A stretch of DNA of 64,000 nucleotides from Lachnospiraceae bacterium (GTDB lineage: Bacteria > Bacillota > Clostridia > Lachnospirales > Lachnospiraceae): assembly GCA_017443065.1 (NCBI GenBank), contig JAFSPF010000031.1:1-64000 (forward strand). The letters are read 5' to 3'. A program made the position numbers and the translations under genes. Positions 1 to 9,777 of this stretch are shown here, piece by piece. Numbering within the stretch: position 1 is the stretch's first letter; each line of letters starts with the position of its first letter. The notes under the pieces were generated by a model that was not told where the DNA came from, made no database searches, and saw nothing but the letters and a program-made list of their open reading frames with translations.

Positions 1-1801
1 CAAATGCGTCCCTGTACGCCTCCATGAAGGTCCAGACCAGTTCCCCGCAGAAGAAATAGTCGCATTGACCTACCGCCTCCTTGAATTCTTCTATCGTAAG
101 ATGTTGGAAGGTGCTGTCATTTTCGTTCATGGCGGGACCGATATTACCGCCACCGTAAGGGCGCGGGCTGCAGTAATATAAATAATGGATTAAATGCCAA
201 TAGTTGTCCCCGCGTATGACATAGAAAATACGGGCATCCTCCTCCGTATGCTCTGCCACGCGCATGGCGGGTTCCCGGAAGGGAGCCGTTGTCTCTTCCT
301 CATGCCTGAGATTCCCCGGCAGCATCTGTGAAAAGGTGTTGATATGGAGAAAGAACAGGTCTGCAGCCAATGCCAGCACGATCACATAAAAGCCCTTCCG
401 GTGACGTTTCCACGTTTCAGATTCATAATAGACGGCGATCAACAGATAGATCACTGTCACCAGGAAGGAATCCATATAGCGTTCATAGCTGGCCAGGCGA
501 ACCGCCTCTCCCTCAGGAAATGCTGTCGCATACAGAAAATACATCAGCAGTGCATAGCCGATCCCGCAGAACAGTGTCCAGACGCCTGCGAGGCAGACCG
601 CTGTACGGGACTGCCTTTCTTTCTGCCTCTGCATCAGGATGAGAAATAACACGAAAATAAAGCCCAGAGCGACGGCGTAGGAACCATTCAGCAGGACGTT
701 TCTGGTAAAGAGATCCCGCAGGAAGGTACGCCGGACCGTTTCCAGATAAGGAATGGAACTGTTTTCCGCGCTGCCGAACACCTCCAGTACGGAGGACAGA
801 CGCAAACTGTCATAGCTTTGCCTGTGGCCGGTGTTCGGAACATATACATCCACAAAACGGTTGAAGGCAAACCAGACCCCCACGGGCACCGCTACCAGCG
901 GCAAATATGCCACAAACCGCTTCCTGCCGTACGACCTGCGCTCCGGATCCGCCAGTCGTTTCATCACATACAACAGCAGGATCATCGGCAGACATGCCAT
1001 TGCTGTCATCTTGGCACAGACCATCACCGTCAGCGACAGGCTCAGCACAAAGACATGATACGCAGTGATCTTCCTTGCTTTCCAGATTTCAAAAGCACAG
1101 TAGAAAACGAGCACCCCCACGGCATAATCACAGTAAATCGAATGATAAAACCAAAACGCATCATATATCTGAAAAATCATCGGCACCAGCAACACCAGAA
1201 ATACCGCCGCAGCTTTCGCCTTTTTTTCGCGCACTCTGTTAAACATGGGCATCATCAGCGCATACATGAACATCTGAATGGCTCTGTAGGCATCCGCCTC
1301 CCGGAAAACACCGCATAATCTGCACCAGATCACTTCAAACAGGGTAACGGCAGGCACATAGTCCCTGTGCGTATGAACGGCAGGAGACATGCAGTAAAGC
1401 TGGTCCGATCGCAGGCTCTCCTTAAGGAATAATCCCCAATGGGAAAATTCATCCCAGAATCCGAAATATTTTCCGGCATTGGTCACGAAGCAAAAGAGAT
1501 AAAAGAATATGAACAGCAGGATGCCGTTTCCCAGGGTATCCCTCACGTAGTCGATAGCGGCCTGTTTGTTGATTCCTGCCCGGTTCTTCCACAAAAAGAA
1601 CAGGATGGTCAATGCTGCCGCGGCGATACCGCCGTAAAAACCAACGGAAAGATTTCGGAAAACCATTCCGCTGAGCAGTAACAACAGAATATGCATCATA
1701 AATGCAGGTGCCAGGGAATCAGAAAACTTCTTTCCCGTTCCCGCACTCCAGGCCGACCCGACCAACAGGCTGTATAAGAATGGAAGTATCAGATTTATCA
1801 T
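1..1801 (-). CDS. Polytopic membrane glycosyltransferase-like protein, cut by left edge
   Basis: Reading from an ATG at 1801 to the window edge gives 600 codons with no stop, so the 3' end lies outside. The protein starts hydrophobic (MINLILPFLYSLLVG) and has roughly ten further membrane segments, then a soluble tail of more than 100 residues that is probably extracytoplasmic. An early loop carries FWDEFSHWG; an acidic motif in an early outside loop is typical of GT-C enzymes, which take sugars from polyprenyl-phosphate donors. A GGGAGG site lies about 10 nt before the ATG. The gene is divergent from the glycan operon. No specific family was recognised, so glycosyltransferase is inferred from fold pattern and context. 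A polymerase or other membrane glycan enzyme is also possible. Confidence 0.7.
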   Translation of the reverse strand, partial: MINLILPFLYSLLVGSAWSAGTGKKFSDSLAPAFMMHILLLLLSGMVFRNLSVGFYGGIAAAALTILFFLWKNRAGINKQAAIDYVRDTLGNGILLFIFFYLFCFVTNAGKYFGFWDEFSHWGLFLKESLRSDQLYCMSPAVHTHRDYVPAVTLFEVIWCRLCGVFREADAYRAIQMFMYALMMPMFNRVREKKAKAAAVFLVLLVPMIFQIYDAFWFYHSIYCDYAVGVLVFYCAFEIWKARKITAYHVFVLSLSLTVMVCAKMTAMACLPMILLLYVMKRLADPERRSYGRKRFVAYLPLVAVPVGVWFAFNRFVDVYVPNTGHRQSYDSLRLSSVLEVFGSAENSSIPYLETVRRTFLRDLFTRNVLLNGSYAVALGFIFVLFLILMQRQKERQSRTAVCLAGVWTLFCGIGYALLMYFLYATAFPEGEAVRLASYERYMDSFLVTVIYLLIAVYYESETWKRHRKGFYVIVLALAADLFFLHINTFSQMLPGNLRHEEETTAPFREPAMRVAEHTEEDARIFYVIRGDNYWHLIHYLYYCSPRPYGGGNIGPAMNENDSTFQHLTIEEFKEAVGQCDYFFCGELVWTFMEAYRDAF

Positions 1802-1889
1802 GATTTGAATACCCTCCCGGCAATTCATAATATCATATCCGCGCATGTTTGAACAGTTTCTCCCTCCGGCATGAATGGAGGCCCGAAGA

Positions 1890-1918
1890 TGGCAAAACAG
1901 GGGTGTTTTTGCTATAAT
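1890..1918 (+). promoter_or_regulatory. Sigma-A promoter of the glycan operon
   Basis: A perfect -10 TATAAT at 1913-1918 is preceded by TG (extended -10, TGCTATAAT). A weak -35 (TGGCAA, 1890-1895) lies 17 bp upstream. Transcription should start near 1925, which rules out any coding start before that point and supports ATG 1962 for the first gene. Confidence 0.7.
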
Positions 1919-1961
1919 ACCCGTTGTGGACTTCCGTGGAGGCCTTGATCGTGAAAGAATC

Positions 1962-4166
1962 ATGACAGTACTGATGAAAAAGAAAACGCTTTTTATCGTT
2001 CTGTTTTTTGCCGCTGCAGTGGCAACGGGTGTCCTTCGTGCGCTTCCGTACAATGTGGAACGGGAAGCGTTCGTGACAACTGCCGCTGAGGGGGAGGTGG
2101 TTCTGGAAAAAGGCATCTACTCCGTCAGGGCGAATTACAGCGAAAACAATTACAGCGTACTGGTGCTGGAGCCGGAAGAGACCGATGCGGTGCGGACCGG
2201 CTTTCTGTTTTTACTCCCTGAGGCACAGACGGTAACAGGCAGGATTTATGTGGACGGTCCTTCCGCCAATGTTCATTTTTTTGTCAGTGCCGCATACTCT
2301 GACTCCGACATCCGGATGGAGGAGATCATTTTTGCGTACAGACGCTTCGCCACCATGTGTTATGCGTTTCTGCGGACGCTGTTTCTCTTTGCCTTTGCAT
2401 ACGCTTTGTTCCTGTTTGGCCGGAAGTGGGTTGTCTGCGGGGACCGCACGACGCGCCTGGTCATGGCCTGCTGTCTGCTGCTTGTGATCGGGCTCAGTCT
2501 GCCTTTGTTTCGTGATCATCTGATCGGCGGACATGATACGCGTTTTCATATCCACAGAATCGAAGCCGTCGGGGAGGGCATGCGGAACGGATATTTTCCC
2601 GTGTACCTGTATACCGGATGGTTTCATGACTTCGGCTATCCGCTGGGCGTGTACTACGGAAACCTGTATCTGTATCCGTTTGCCCTTCTGTATGAAGCGG
2701 GTTTTCCCTTATGGAGCTGTTTCCGTGCGCTCCTGATCTGCGTAAACGCGGCTACGGTTTTCATTTCATACCGGTGCTTCCGGAGAATCTCGGGAAATCC
2801 TCTGACCGGTCTGTTTTGCTGCTTGCTGTACAGCGGTGCGGTATGGTACCTGAGCAGCATCTATACCAGCAACACGCCGGGGGCCTCCCTCGCCATGGCT
2901 TTTCTTCCGCTGATCGTAACGGGCTTTTATGACCTGATCCGGGAGGAATACCGGGAAGGCGTACGCTTCCTGATCGCCGGGTTTACCGGCGTCATACAGA
3001 CCCATGTAATTACGCTGATGATGTCTGTTCTGTTTGCGACGCTGTTTTGCCTGCTGCACTGGCGCATCTTTACCCGTCCGGCGCGCATCAAAAGTATTCT
3101 CAAAGCGGCTGCCTGCACGGCGGCGGTCAATCTCGGTTTTCTGGTGCCGTTTCTGGATTACATGAACCGGTACCGTGACATCGGCGCATACCACTATTAT
3201 GCCGACAGCATCCAGGAGAACGGCGTAACCTTCCCGCAATTGTTTTCTCCCGTATACAATGTGCGCGGACTGATCCGCTATCAAACGATGCCGGACGGCG
3301 CGTCGGAGATGCCGCAGACGGCGGGCATCGCACTGTGGTGCGTCTTCGCGCTGGCGCTGGTGCTGCTGATCCGGTACAGACGCTCTCTGCGCATCGTACC
3401 GTATATCAGATCACTTCTCCTGTTGAGTTTGCTTTCGATTTTTATGACGACAATGTATTTTCCGTATCGCTGGATCATGCAGCATCTTCCGGCAGTGTAT
3501 GCCGTGATCGCGAAAAGCATCCAGTTTCAGGCAAGATATCTGGCTGTCTCATGTGTCCTTTTGTGCACGCTTGCCGCGCTTTGCATGCCCGTTCTCACGG
3601 AGCGTTTCGGGCAGTCGAAAACAGGATATCTCATTTGTGCGGGCATTGCCCTGCTCTCTCTCATCCAGAGCGGCGTGTTTATCGGACAGTACATTGCCAC
3701 AGATGACCCCGCGTCCACATTTGTGGCATATACCGGTGCGAATTATGACGGATACACGGACAATCTGTATGTCAAATCCGGTGCGGACATGATGGTGAAA
3801 AACACGGCAGTGGAAGATGCCGGTCATCTTGTCGAGGTCGGGGACGTGCGAAGAAGCGGCTTTTCCTTCACCGGCGAGATACGCAATCCGACCGGAGAAA
3901 CACAACTCCTGGCATTTCCTGTCTGGGCCTATTACGGATACCGTGCGTACGGCCTGGCGGGAGGCACAAAGGAGATGTGGGACGTTGTGGAGAATCCGGT
4001 CTTTCGGGCTTCGGTTCCGGTTCCTGCCGGTTTTGAGGGGGAGGTGCAACTGGAATGGCAAAAACCCCTGTACTGGCTGTTGGCTGAAATCACATCGGTG
4101 TCAGCCGTTGCGGTACTTCTGTATCGCGGGCGCGCACGGGAGAAATCAAATGCGGATGCAGCTTAG
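1962..4166 (+). CDS. Large polytopic membrane protein, GT-C-like
   Basis: This 734-residue protein has an N-terminal membrane anchor, an extracytoplasmic region of about 100 residues, about a dozen membrane segments (residues ~130-600) and a C-terminal outside domain with one last membrane helix. After the second helix it carries LIGGHDTRFHIHRIEAV, an acidic/His loop as in YfhO-like and other GT-C membrane proteins. ATG 1962 is chosen because the -10 box at 1913-1918 excludes longer versions; the ribosome site (GAAAG) is weak. It is the first gene of the operon and overlaps the next by 17 nt. A transferase of lipid-linked sugars is inferred; substrate unknown. Confidence 0.75.
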   Translation: MTVLMKKKTLFIVLFFAAAVATGVLRALPYNVEREAFVTTAAEGEVVLEKGIYSVRANYSENNYSVLVLEPEETDAVRTGFLFLLPEAQTVTGRIYVDGPSANVHFFVSAAYSDSDIRMEEIIFAYRRFATMCYAFLRTLFLFAFAYALFLFGRKWVVCGDRTTRLVMACCLLLVIGLSLPLFRDHLIGGHDTRFHIHRIEAVGEGMRNGYFPVYLYTGWFHDFGYPLGVYYGNLYLYPFALLYEAGFPLWSCFRALLICVNAATVFISYRCFRRISGNPLTGLFCCLLYSGAVWYLSSIYTSNTPGASLAMAFLPLIVTGFYDLIREEYREGVRFLIAGFTGVIQTHVITLMMSVLFATLFCLLHWRIFTRPARIKSILKAAACTAAVNLGFLVPFLDYMNRYRDIGAYHYYADSIQENGVTFPQLFSPVYNVRGLIRYQTMPDGASEMPQTAGIALWCVFALALVLLIRYRRSLRIVPYIRSLLLLSLLSIFMTTMYFPYRWIMQHLPAVYAVIAKSIQFQARYLAVSCVLLCTLAALCMPVLTERFGQSKTGYLICAGIALLSLIQSGVFIGQYIATDDPASTFVAYTGANYDGYTDNLYVKSGADMMVKNTAVEDAGHLVEVGDVRRSGFSFTGEIRNPTGETQLLAFPVWAYYGYRAYGLAGGTKEMWDVVENPVFRASVPVPAGFEGEVQLEWQKPLYWLLAEITSVSAVAVLLYRGRAREKSNADAA

Positions 4167-5607
4167 CGGGAAAAGAACAGACGGTGCGGGAAACCGTGGC
4201 GCACGGCAGCACGTCATCTGTGCTGTTCTTGTTTTGCTGTTCTTTTTCTTCTGGATGATTCTGGACGGGCCGCATATCGGAGCGGACAGTCGCGGTTATA
4301 TCAGCTTTGGCGTCACAAGGGAACCGGTCTATCCGCTGTTCCTTGCGCTGTGCAGGCATCTTCCCTTTGCGTCTGCGCTGCAGGCGGAGGGCTATGCGGG
4401 GATATGGCATGCCGTGTTTTTTCAAAATCTGCTCTGGTCATATGCCGTTTACCGCACGGGCGACTTTGTGTACCGCCTGTCGGGACAGTGGAAGGGGATC
4501 GCGGAGCGTGGCCGGGTCGCACTGATGTGGGCTGCGATCGGATTCCAGCTCGCCGTTTGTCTGATCAACCGTCTGCTTGCGGACCGGCATACGATGTATG
4601 CCAATCTGATCTATACCGAGGCGCTGACGATGCCTCTGTTTCTGCTCTTCGTGATCCGGCTGTGGGAGCTGTTGCGGGAGGAATCTCGTAAAAACTTGCT
4701 GCTGTGCGCCGTCACTGCGTTTCTGCTGGTTGGCACCAGAAAACAGATGCTGATGGTGCTGATTGTCTGGGGACTGATGACACTGCTGTACCGTGTGCTT
4801 CTGAAGGCGGGCAGAAACATCAAGACCGCGCTCCTGCACTTTGCCGTGATCATTGCCGTGTTACTTGGCTTCCGACTTGCGGATGCCTGCTATCATGCGG
4901 TCGTGCACGGCTTCTTCGGTAATGTCAGTAACAGGGAGGCGCTGCTGTGCTGTATGCTCTACACGGCGGATGAGACAGACGCTTCGCTTTTCGGGGAAGG
5001 GGAGGAAAAAGAAAAGGAATGGTTCCTCGCAATCGTGAAGGAGCAGGAGCGCAGGGGCGCGTATTATGACGCGCCGGAAGCCGACGGCGGGATTGCCGCG
5101 CGCGCGTTTCATTTCGGCACCCACTATGACGTCATTGGCTATGAGATCGTGCGTCCCCTGCTGTATGCGGATCCGGAGATCGCAAGTATAGAGGATGATA
5201 CACAAAGGACGTTGCAAATGCATGAGAGCGAAGGGGCACTCGCAGGGATACTGCTGCGGCAGAACCTGACAGATTATTTCAGGCTCTTCGGTGTAAATCT
5301 GGTGAGCGGACTCGCGTATTCTGTTGCCAGAATGAGTGCGCGGCTGCTGCCCTTTGTCGCGCTGTTGTATCTGATTTATATTGCCCTGCTTTTATTATTG
5401 CTCCGGAAGCGTGAGAATCCGGAGGAAAACAGAGGCATTCTCCTGTTCGCGGTAATTGTTCTTTGTTCGATTGCGGTCAACAGCGTTGTGACCGGCGCGT
5501 TGATCTTTCCGCAGGGACGGTATATGATTTACAGTATGGGGTTTTTCTATACAGCGCTGATGCTGATGGCGGTAACGCTCAGGCGCGGGTGGCATCGCAA
5601 TGAGTAA
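4150..5607 (+). CDS. Polytopic membrane protein, possible GT-C glycosyltransferase
   Basis: This 485-residue protein has a short basic N-terminus, then a very hydrophobic helix with a Phe run, then GADSRGYISFG, an Asp-bearing first outside loop like that of GT39/GT-C proteins. About nine more membrane segments follow, with a hydrophilic loop near residues 265-370. ATG 4150 lies inside the end of the upstream gene and has GGGAG 7 nt before it, so the two are translationally coupled; longer in-frame versions would only overlap upstream coding sequence. It overlaps the following GT4 gene by 8 nt. No exact family was recognised, and polymerase or transferase roles fit equally. Confidence 0.7.
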   Translation: MRMQLSGKRTDGAGNRGARQHVICAVLVLLFFFFWMILDGPHIGADSRGYISFGVTREPVYPLFLALCRHLPFASALQAEGYAGIWHAVFFQNLLWSYAVYRTGDFVYRLSGQWKGIAERGRVALMWAAIGFQLAVCLINRLLADRHTMYANLIYTEALTMPLFLLFVIRLWELLREESRKNLLLCAVTAFLLVGTRKQMLMVLIVWGLMTLLYRVLLKAGRNIKTALLHFAVIIAVLLGFRLADACYHAVVHGFFGNVSNREALLCCMLYTADETDASLFGEGEEKEKEWFLAIVKEQERRGAYYDAPEADGGIAARAFHFGTHYDVIGYEIVRPLLYADPEIASIEDDTQRTLQMHESEGALAGILLRQNLTDYFRLFGVNLVSGLAYSVARMSARLLPFVALLYLIYIALLLLLLRKRENPEENRGILLFAVIVLCSIAVNSVVTGALIFPQGRYMIYSMGFFYTALMLMAVTLRRGWHRNE

Positions 5608-6868
5608 AGATACACGAACAACAGAACCGTTGCGCGTCCTGCAGGTGTTCGGCACGTTGAATTTGGGCGGCGCGGAGAGTCGTGTGGCGGAGCTGTATCG
5701 CGCGGTCGACAGAAGCAGGGTACAGTTTGATTTTCTGGTGCATACCGAAGCAAAGGGAGCGGATGATTCCTCCGATGCGCTGATGACTGCGCGGAAACCG
5801 GAGCATTTTGACGGGATTCTTCGAGAACTCGGTGCGCGCATCTTTGCGGTGCCGCGCTTTCACGGCAGTAATCTGTCCGCGTACAAAAAGGCGTTGCGCC
5901 GGTTTTTTGCCGCACACAGCGGCGAGTGGATTGCGGTGCACGGACACATGACGTCCATGGCGGCGGTGTACCTGCCGATCGCCGGAGAGGAGGGCTCTGT
6001 TCCGTTGCTCATCGCGCATGCGAGGAGTGCGGGCACGGATCCCGGCCTGAAGGGCATCGTGACCAACCTGATGCGAAAACCGTTGCGTGCGACGGACTGC
6101 CCGTACTTTCGTTTCGCGGTCTCCGAAATTGCCGGAGAGGCGGTGTTCGGCAAGGCAGCGATGCGGAAGGGAAATGTGCAGGTGATTCCCAATGCGGTAA
6201 ACCTGGAGCAGTTTGCGTATGATCCGGCGGCGCGTGAACGGATCCGCGTGGAGCACAACCTGAGTGAGGATACGTTTGTCATCGGCCATGTGGGAAGTTT
6301 CCGCTTCGCAAAGAATCATGAGTTTCTGCTGAAGGTGTTTGCCGCCCGGAAGCAACTGCATGGTGATGCGGGAGAAGTGAAACTTCTTCTTGTCGGTGAC
6401 GGGGAGCGGATGCAGGAGATGCAGAAGCTTGCCGCTGCCGAAGGCATTGCGGATGACGTGGTCTTCGCGGGTAATCAGTCCGATATCGCGGCGTATTACA
6501 GCGCGATGGATGCGCTGGTGTTTCCCTCACGCTATGAGGGAATGCCGGGTACGGTGATTGAGGCACAGGCTGCGGGTCTGCCCTGTCTGATTTCGGATGC
6601 GATCACGAAAGAGGTTGTGCTGACGGAACTGGTCAGGCAGTTGTCCATACAGGATGCGCCGGAGAAATGGGCGGAAGAAGTAAAGACAACACCCGGTCTG
6701 TCCGCGGAAGTGGCCACCGGCAGGGAACAGACTTCCGCCACGGCAAGGCAACAGCTTGCGGCAGCAGGATTTGACAGTAAAACGCAGGCGGAACGCTTGA
6801 CGGGGTTTTATATGACCGGTGTCATGGAGCCGCCGTCGGTCACGGAAGAGAAAAGGACGAAAACATGA
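5600..6868 (+). CDS. GT4 family glycosyltransferase
   Basis: A 422-residue cytosolic or membrane-associated retaining glycosyltransferase with GT-B fold. The N-terminal Rossmann half begins VLQVFGTLNLGGAE, the glycine-rich acceptor-side loop of EpsF-like enzymes. The C-terminal donor half has VGSFRFAKNHEFLL and VFPSRYEGMPGTVIEAQAAG, the EX7E-type motif that binds the nucleotide-sugar. The last ~50 residues are less conserved and hydrophilic. The gene overlaps both neighbours (8 nt and 4 nt). Family assignment is firm; sugar and acceptor are unknown. Confidence 0.88.
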   Translation: MSKDTRTTEPLRVLQVFGTLNLGGAESRVAELYRAVDRSRVQFDFLVHTEAKGADDSSDALMTARKPEHFDGILRELGARIFAVPRFHGSNLSAYKKALRRFFAAHSGEWIAVHGHMTSMAAVYLPIAGEEGSVPLLIAHARSAGTDPGLKGIVTNLMRKPLRATDCPYFRFAVSEIAGEAVFGKAAMRKGNVQVIPNAVNLEQFAYDPAARERIRVEHNLSEDTFVIGHVGSFRFAKNHEFLLKVFAARKQLHGDAGEVKLLLVGDGERMQEMQKLAAAEGIADDVVFAGNQSDIAAYYSAMDALVFPSRYEGMPGTVIEAQAAGLPCLISDAITKEVVLTELVRQLSIQDAPEKWAEEVKTTPGLSAEVATGREQTSATARQQLAAAGFDSKTQAERLTGFYMTGVMEPPSVTEEKRTKT

Positions 6869-7611
6869 GATTTACCATCCGCATGGATGACATTACCCCC
6901 GGCATGAACCGGGGAAACTTCGAACGCTTCCGCAGGCTGCTGGAGGCGTACGGTGTTTGTCCTTTGATCGGCGTGGTGCCGGAGTGCAGGGATCCGATGC
7001 TGCAGGTTGAGGAAGACGATCCCGCGTTTTGGGACATGGTACATGGGTTACGGGAACAGGGCTGGCAGATTGCCATGCACGGTCTGTATCACATCTACAC
7101 AACAAGGAAGGGCGGGCTTTTTCCCCTGAACCGTGATTCGGAGTTTGCGGGTCTCTCTTTGGAACGGCAGAAGAGAATGATCGCAAAGGGGAAAAGGATT
7201 CTCTCGTCCCGCGGCATCGAAACGGATATTTTTATGCCGCCCTCCCACAGCTATGACCGCGCGACCTTACAGGCTTTGCGGGAGAACGGTTTCCGTTATG
7301 TGACGGACGGCTTCGGGACAGCACCGTATGAATACGAGGACATCATCTTTTTTCCGATTGCTGCAAGGAAGACGGATGTCATGAAGCAAAAGACGGACGG
7401 ACTGACAACGCTGGTGATGCACACGAACAGCATGACGGAGGAGGAATTCCGTTTTTATGAGAAGTTGCTGAAAACCGGGCGGGGACTGTCCTATGATGCC
7501 TGGCACCGGGAGAAAAAACGGAAGCAGACAGCGGCGGGACATGCAAGGGAATATCTGACGGCAGCGGGAAAGCGCACTGTTGTGCGCCTGCGGTCGTATG
7601 TGAAGAGATAA
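6865..7611 (+). CDS. DUF2334-type polysaccharide deacetylase-like protein
   Basis: A 248-residue protein opening with RFTIRMDDITPG, whose paired Asp matches the metal and catalytic Asp of the carbohydrate esterase 4-like NodB fold. Further motifs are IAMHGLYH (a candidate metal His pair) and FMPPSHSYD. This combination is that of the DUF2334 branch of polysaccharide deacetylases. There is no signal peptide, so it would act inside the cell, probably removing an acyl group from a lipid- or nucleotide-linked sugar (inference). ATGA overlap with the GT4 gene upstream shows tight coupling. Confidence 0.8.
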   Translation: MRFTIRMDDITPGMNRGNFERFRRLLEAYGVCPLIGVVPECRDPMLQVEEDDPAFWDMVHGLREQGWQIAMHGLYHIYTTRKGGLFPLNRDSEFAGLSLERQKRMIAKGKRILSSRGIETDIFMPPSHSYDRATLQALRENGFRYVTDGFGTAPYEYEDIIFFPIAARKTDVMKQKTDGLTTLVMHTNSMTEEEFRFYEKLLKTGRGLSYDAWHREKKRKQTAAGHAREYLTAAGKRTVVRLRSYVKR

Positions 7612-7615
7612 GGAT

Positions 7616-8839
7616 ATGGCGGAGACGAGGGAACAGAACAAAAGCAAAAAGAAACTCATGCTGATGGTGCCGATGCTGCACCAGGGCGGCTTTGAGCGTG
7701 TCTGTGTGGAGACGGCGCGTCTGATGCAGGACGTGTATGATGTGACCCTGCTCATCTTCACGGACAAGGACGCGCATTATGATGTCTCCGGCCTGAACGT
7801 GGTGAATCTTAATCTGCCGGCGAAGGAAGGAAAGGCATCGAAGGCGCTGAATCTGATCCGCCGCACGAAGAGAATCAAAAAAGTGAAGCGGGAGCTCGGC
7901 ATCGAGGTGACCTACAGCTTCGGCTCCACCGCCAATATCACGAATGTCATGTCCCGCGCGGGAGACCGCATAGTTACAAGCATGCGTTCCGGACTGGATT
8001 TTGAAGCGCCCGACCGCCTGCGGCGGACGCTGGACGGCTCCGATCTTATGATATCCTGCTCCGCCGAGATGGAGCGGATGCTTTGGGAGCGTTACGGGTT
8101 TCGGAAGACGGCGCTGCTGTACAATCCGCTGGATACGGAAAAGATTTTGCGGATGGAAAAGGAGAGGGTTTTCGATCATCCCTTTCCGGACGCTTCTCCC
8201 CTGATCGTGACAATGGGACGGGATGATGACGCCAAGGGCTACTGGCACCTGATCCGCGCTTTTTCGGCTTTGCGCAAACACCTGCCGGACGCGCGTCTGA
8301 TGATCATCGGGGACGGGGAGATGCACCGGGAGAAGATGCTGATCGGCGAACTGCAGCTGAAGGACTCTGTCGTCCTGACCGGTGTCAAAAAGAATCCCTT
8401 TGCCTATATGGCAAATGCGGATTTGTTTGTGCTGACCTCCAATCGCGAAGGCTTTCCGAATGCGCTCGTGGAGGCAATGGCGCTGGGACTCCCCGTGATC
8501 GCCTGTGACTGTGTTTCCGGTCCCCGCGAGATTCTGCTCTCGGAGGAGGAATGCGCTTCGGTCAACGAACGCTTTCCGGACGGCACCTCCGTGCGTGACG
8601 CGGTGGAGGGTGCCTACGGTATACTGATTCCGGATATGGATGACACGCCGGATTATTCAGCCTCCAATATCACACCGGACGATATGATGCTGTGTACGAT
8701 TCTGCGGCGCGTACTGGAATCCCCGGAAACATTAAAGGAATACGGGGAACGCGCGGCACGGCGTGCGGTTTTCTTTTCCTGCGATACATACAGGAAACGA
8801 CTCGCGGATATTCTGGAAGGGAGGGAAGCTGCCGGATGA
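7616..8839 (+). CDS. GT4 family glycosyltransferase
   Basis: A 407-residue GT-B enzyme. The N-terminus has a lysine-rich lead and then LMLMVPMLHQGGFERV, the glycine-rich loop. The donor domain has TMGRDDDAKGYWHLIRAF and LTSNREGFPNALVEAMALG, the EX7E signature, followed by GPREIL. It starts 4 nt after the deacetylase stop and overlaps the next gene by ATGA. The family is clear; the transferred sugar is not predictable here. Confidence 0.88.
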   Translation: MAETREQNKSKKKLMLMVPMLHQGGFERVCVETARLMQDVYDVTLLIFTDKDAHYDVSGLNVVNLNLPAKEGKASKALNLIRRTKRIKKVKRELGIEVTYSFGSTANITNVMSRAGDRIVTSMRSGLDFEAPDRLRRTLDGSDLMISCSAEMERMLWERYGFRKTALLYNPLDTEKILRMEKERVFDHPFPDASPLIVTMGRDDDAKGYWHLIRAFSALRKHLPDARLMIIGDGEMHREKMLIGELQLKDSVVLTGVKKNPFAYMANADLFVLTSNREGFPNALVEAMALGLPVIACDCVSGPREILLSEEECASVNERFPDGTSVRDAVEGAYGILIPDMDDTPDYSASNITPDDMMLCTILRRVLESPETLKEYGERAARRAVFFSCDTYRKRLADILEGREAAG

Positions 8840-9777
8840 GCGTCATGCAATATATGAAACGCTTTGTGACAAATCCGAAAGTGCGCTTCGGTTACCTGTC
8901 CAAGCTGGGATTTTATGACCGTCTGTCCGACACGGACTTTTTGAAAAAGAAGTTCCGTGTCATGTGCGGGACGGAACCCGATCTTGTCTGCCCGCAGACC
9001 TTCAACGAGAAGATGCAGTTTCTGAAATTGCATGACCGGAATCCTGCTTATACGCAAATGGTGGATAAATATGCCGTAAAGGAGTATGTGGCCCGGCAGA
9101 CGGATCAGGTTCATGTGTTTACGCCGCTCGGTGTGTGGGATCGTTTTGAGGACATCCCCTTTGAGACGCTGCCGGAGTCATTTGTATTGAAATGCACACA
9201 TGACAGCGGAAGTGTCGTTTTCTGCAGGGACAAACGACGTTTTGATCAAAAGGCCGCGGGGAAAAAACTGCGTCGGGCACTGAAACAAAACTATTTCTAC
9301 ATCGGCCGCGAATGGCCGTATAAGAATGTCAAACCGCGCATTATGGCAGAGACTCTTTTTTCGGATGAGTCCGGATATGAATTGAAGGACTATAAAGTGT
9401 TCGTGTTTCATGGCAGACCCCGCCTGATAGAAGTTGATTTCAACCGCTTCGGGGAGGAGGGTCATCACAGAAATCTGTATACGCCCGAATGGGAGTTTCT
9501 GGAGGCGGAAATCGAATATCCTTCCGACAGGAACAGGGTGTTTGATAAACCGGTATTTCTGGAGACCATGCTGGAGGCGGCTTCAGAGCTGGCCGGCAGC
9601 ATCCCCTTTGTGCGGGTGGATTTCTATCATACCGGGGAAGCGCTGTATTTTGGGGAGTTTACGTTTTATCATGACGGGGGCACGGGCGAATTCCGACCGG
9701 CAGCTTTCGGAAAACAAATGGGAAACTGGATTGACCATAAAAAGGCGTATGCTTTTACGGAAAGCGGTGAAGCATGA
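8836..9777 (+). CDS. TupA-like ATP-grasp enzyme
   Basis: The 313-residue product shows the pattern of the TupA-like ATP-grasp family found in polysaccharide clusters: TFNEKMQFLKL near residue 55, DKYAVKEYV, FVLKCTHDSGSVVF (nucleotide-binding strand) and KDYKVFVFHGRPRLIEVDF followed by RNLYTPEW. ATP-grasp enzymes join a carboxylate to an amine through an acyl phosphate, and TupA-like members are thought to add amino-acid-like groups to surface polymers. ATG 8836 is chosen because it overlaps the previous stop as ATGA and longer versions run through the upstream gene. Substrate unknown. Confidence 0.8.
   Translation: MSVMQYMKRFVTNPKVRFGYLSKLGFYDRLSDTDFLKKKFRVMCGTEPDLVCPQTFNEKMQFLKLHDRNPAYTQMVDKYAVKEYVARQTDQVHVFTPLGVWDRFEDIPFETLPESFVLKCTHDSGSVVFCRDKRRFDQKAAGKKLRRALKQNYFYIGREWPYKNVKPRIMAETLFSDESGYELKDYKVFVFHGRPRLIEVDFNRFGEEGHHRNLYTPEWEFLEAEIEYPSDRNRVFDKPVFLETMLEAASELAGSIPFVRVDFYHTGEALYFGEFTFYHDGGTGEFRPAAFGKQMGNWIDHKKAYAFTESGEA

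Noticed and set aside
344..1318. Several plus-strand open frames in the first 1.3 kb
   Set aside because: They are His/Gln/Arg-rich and lie opposite a continuous 600-codon membrane protein on the minus strand.
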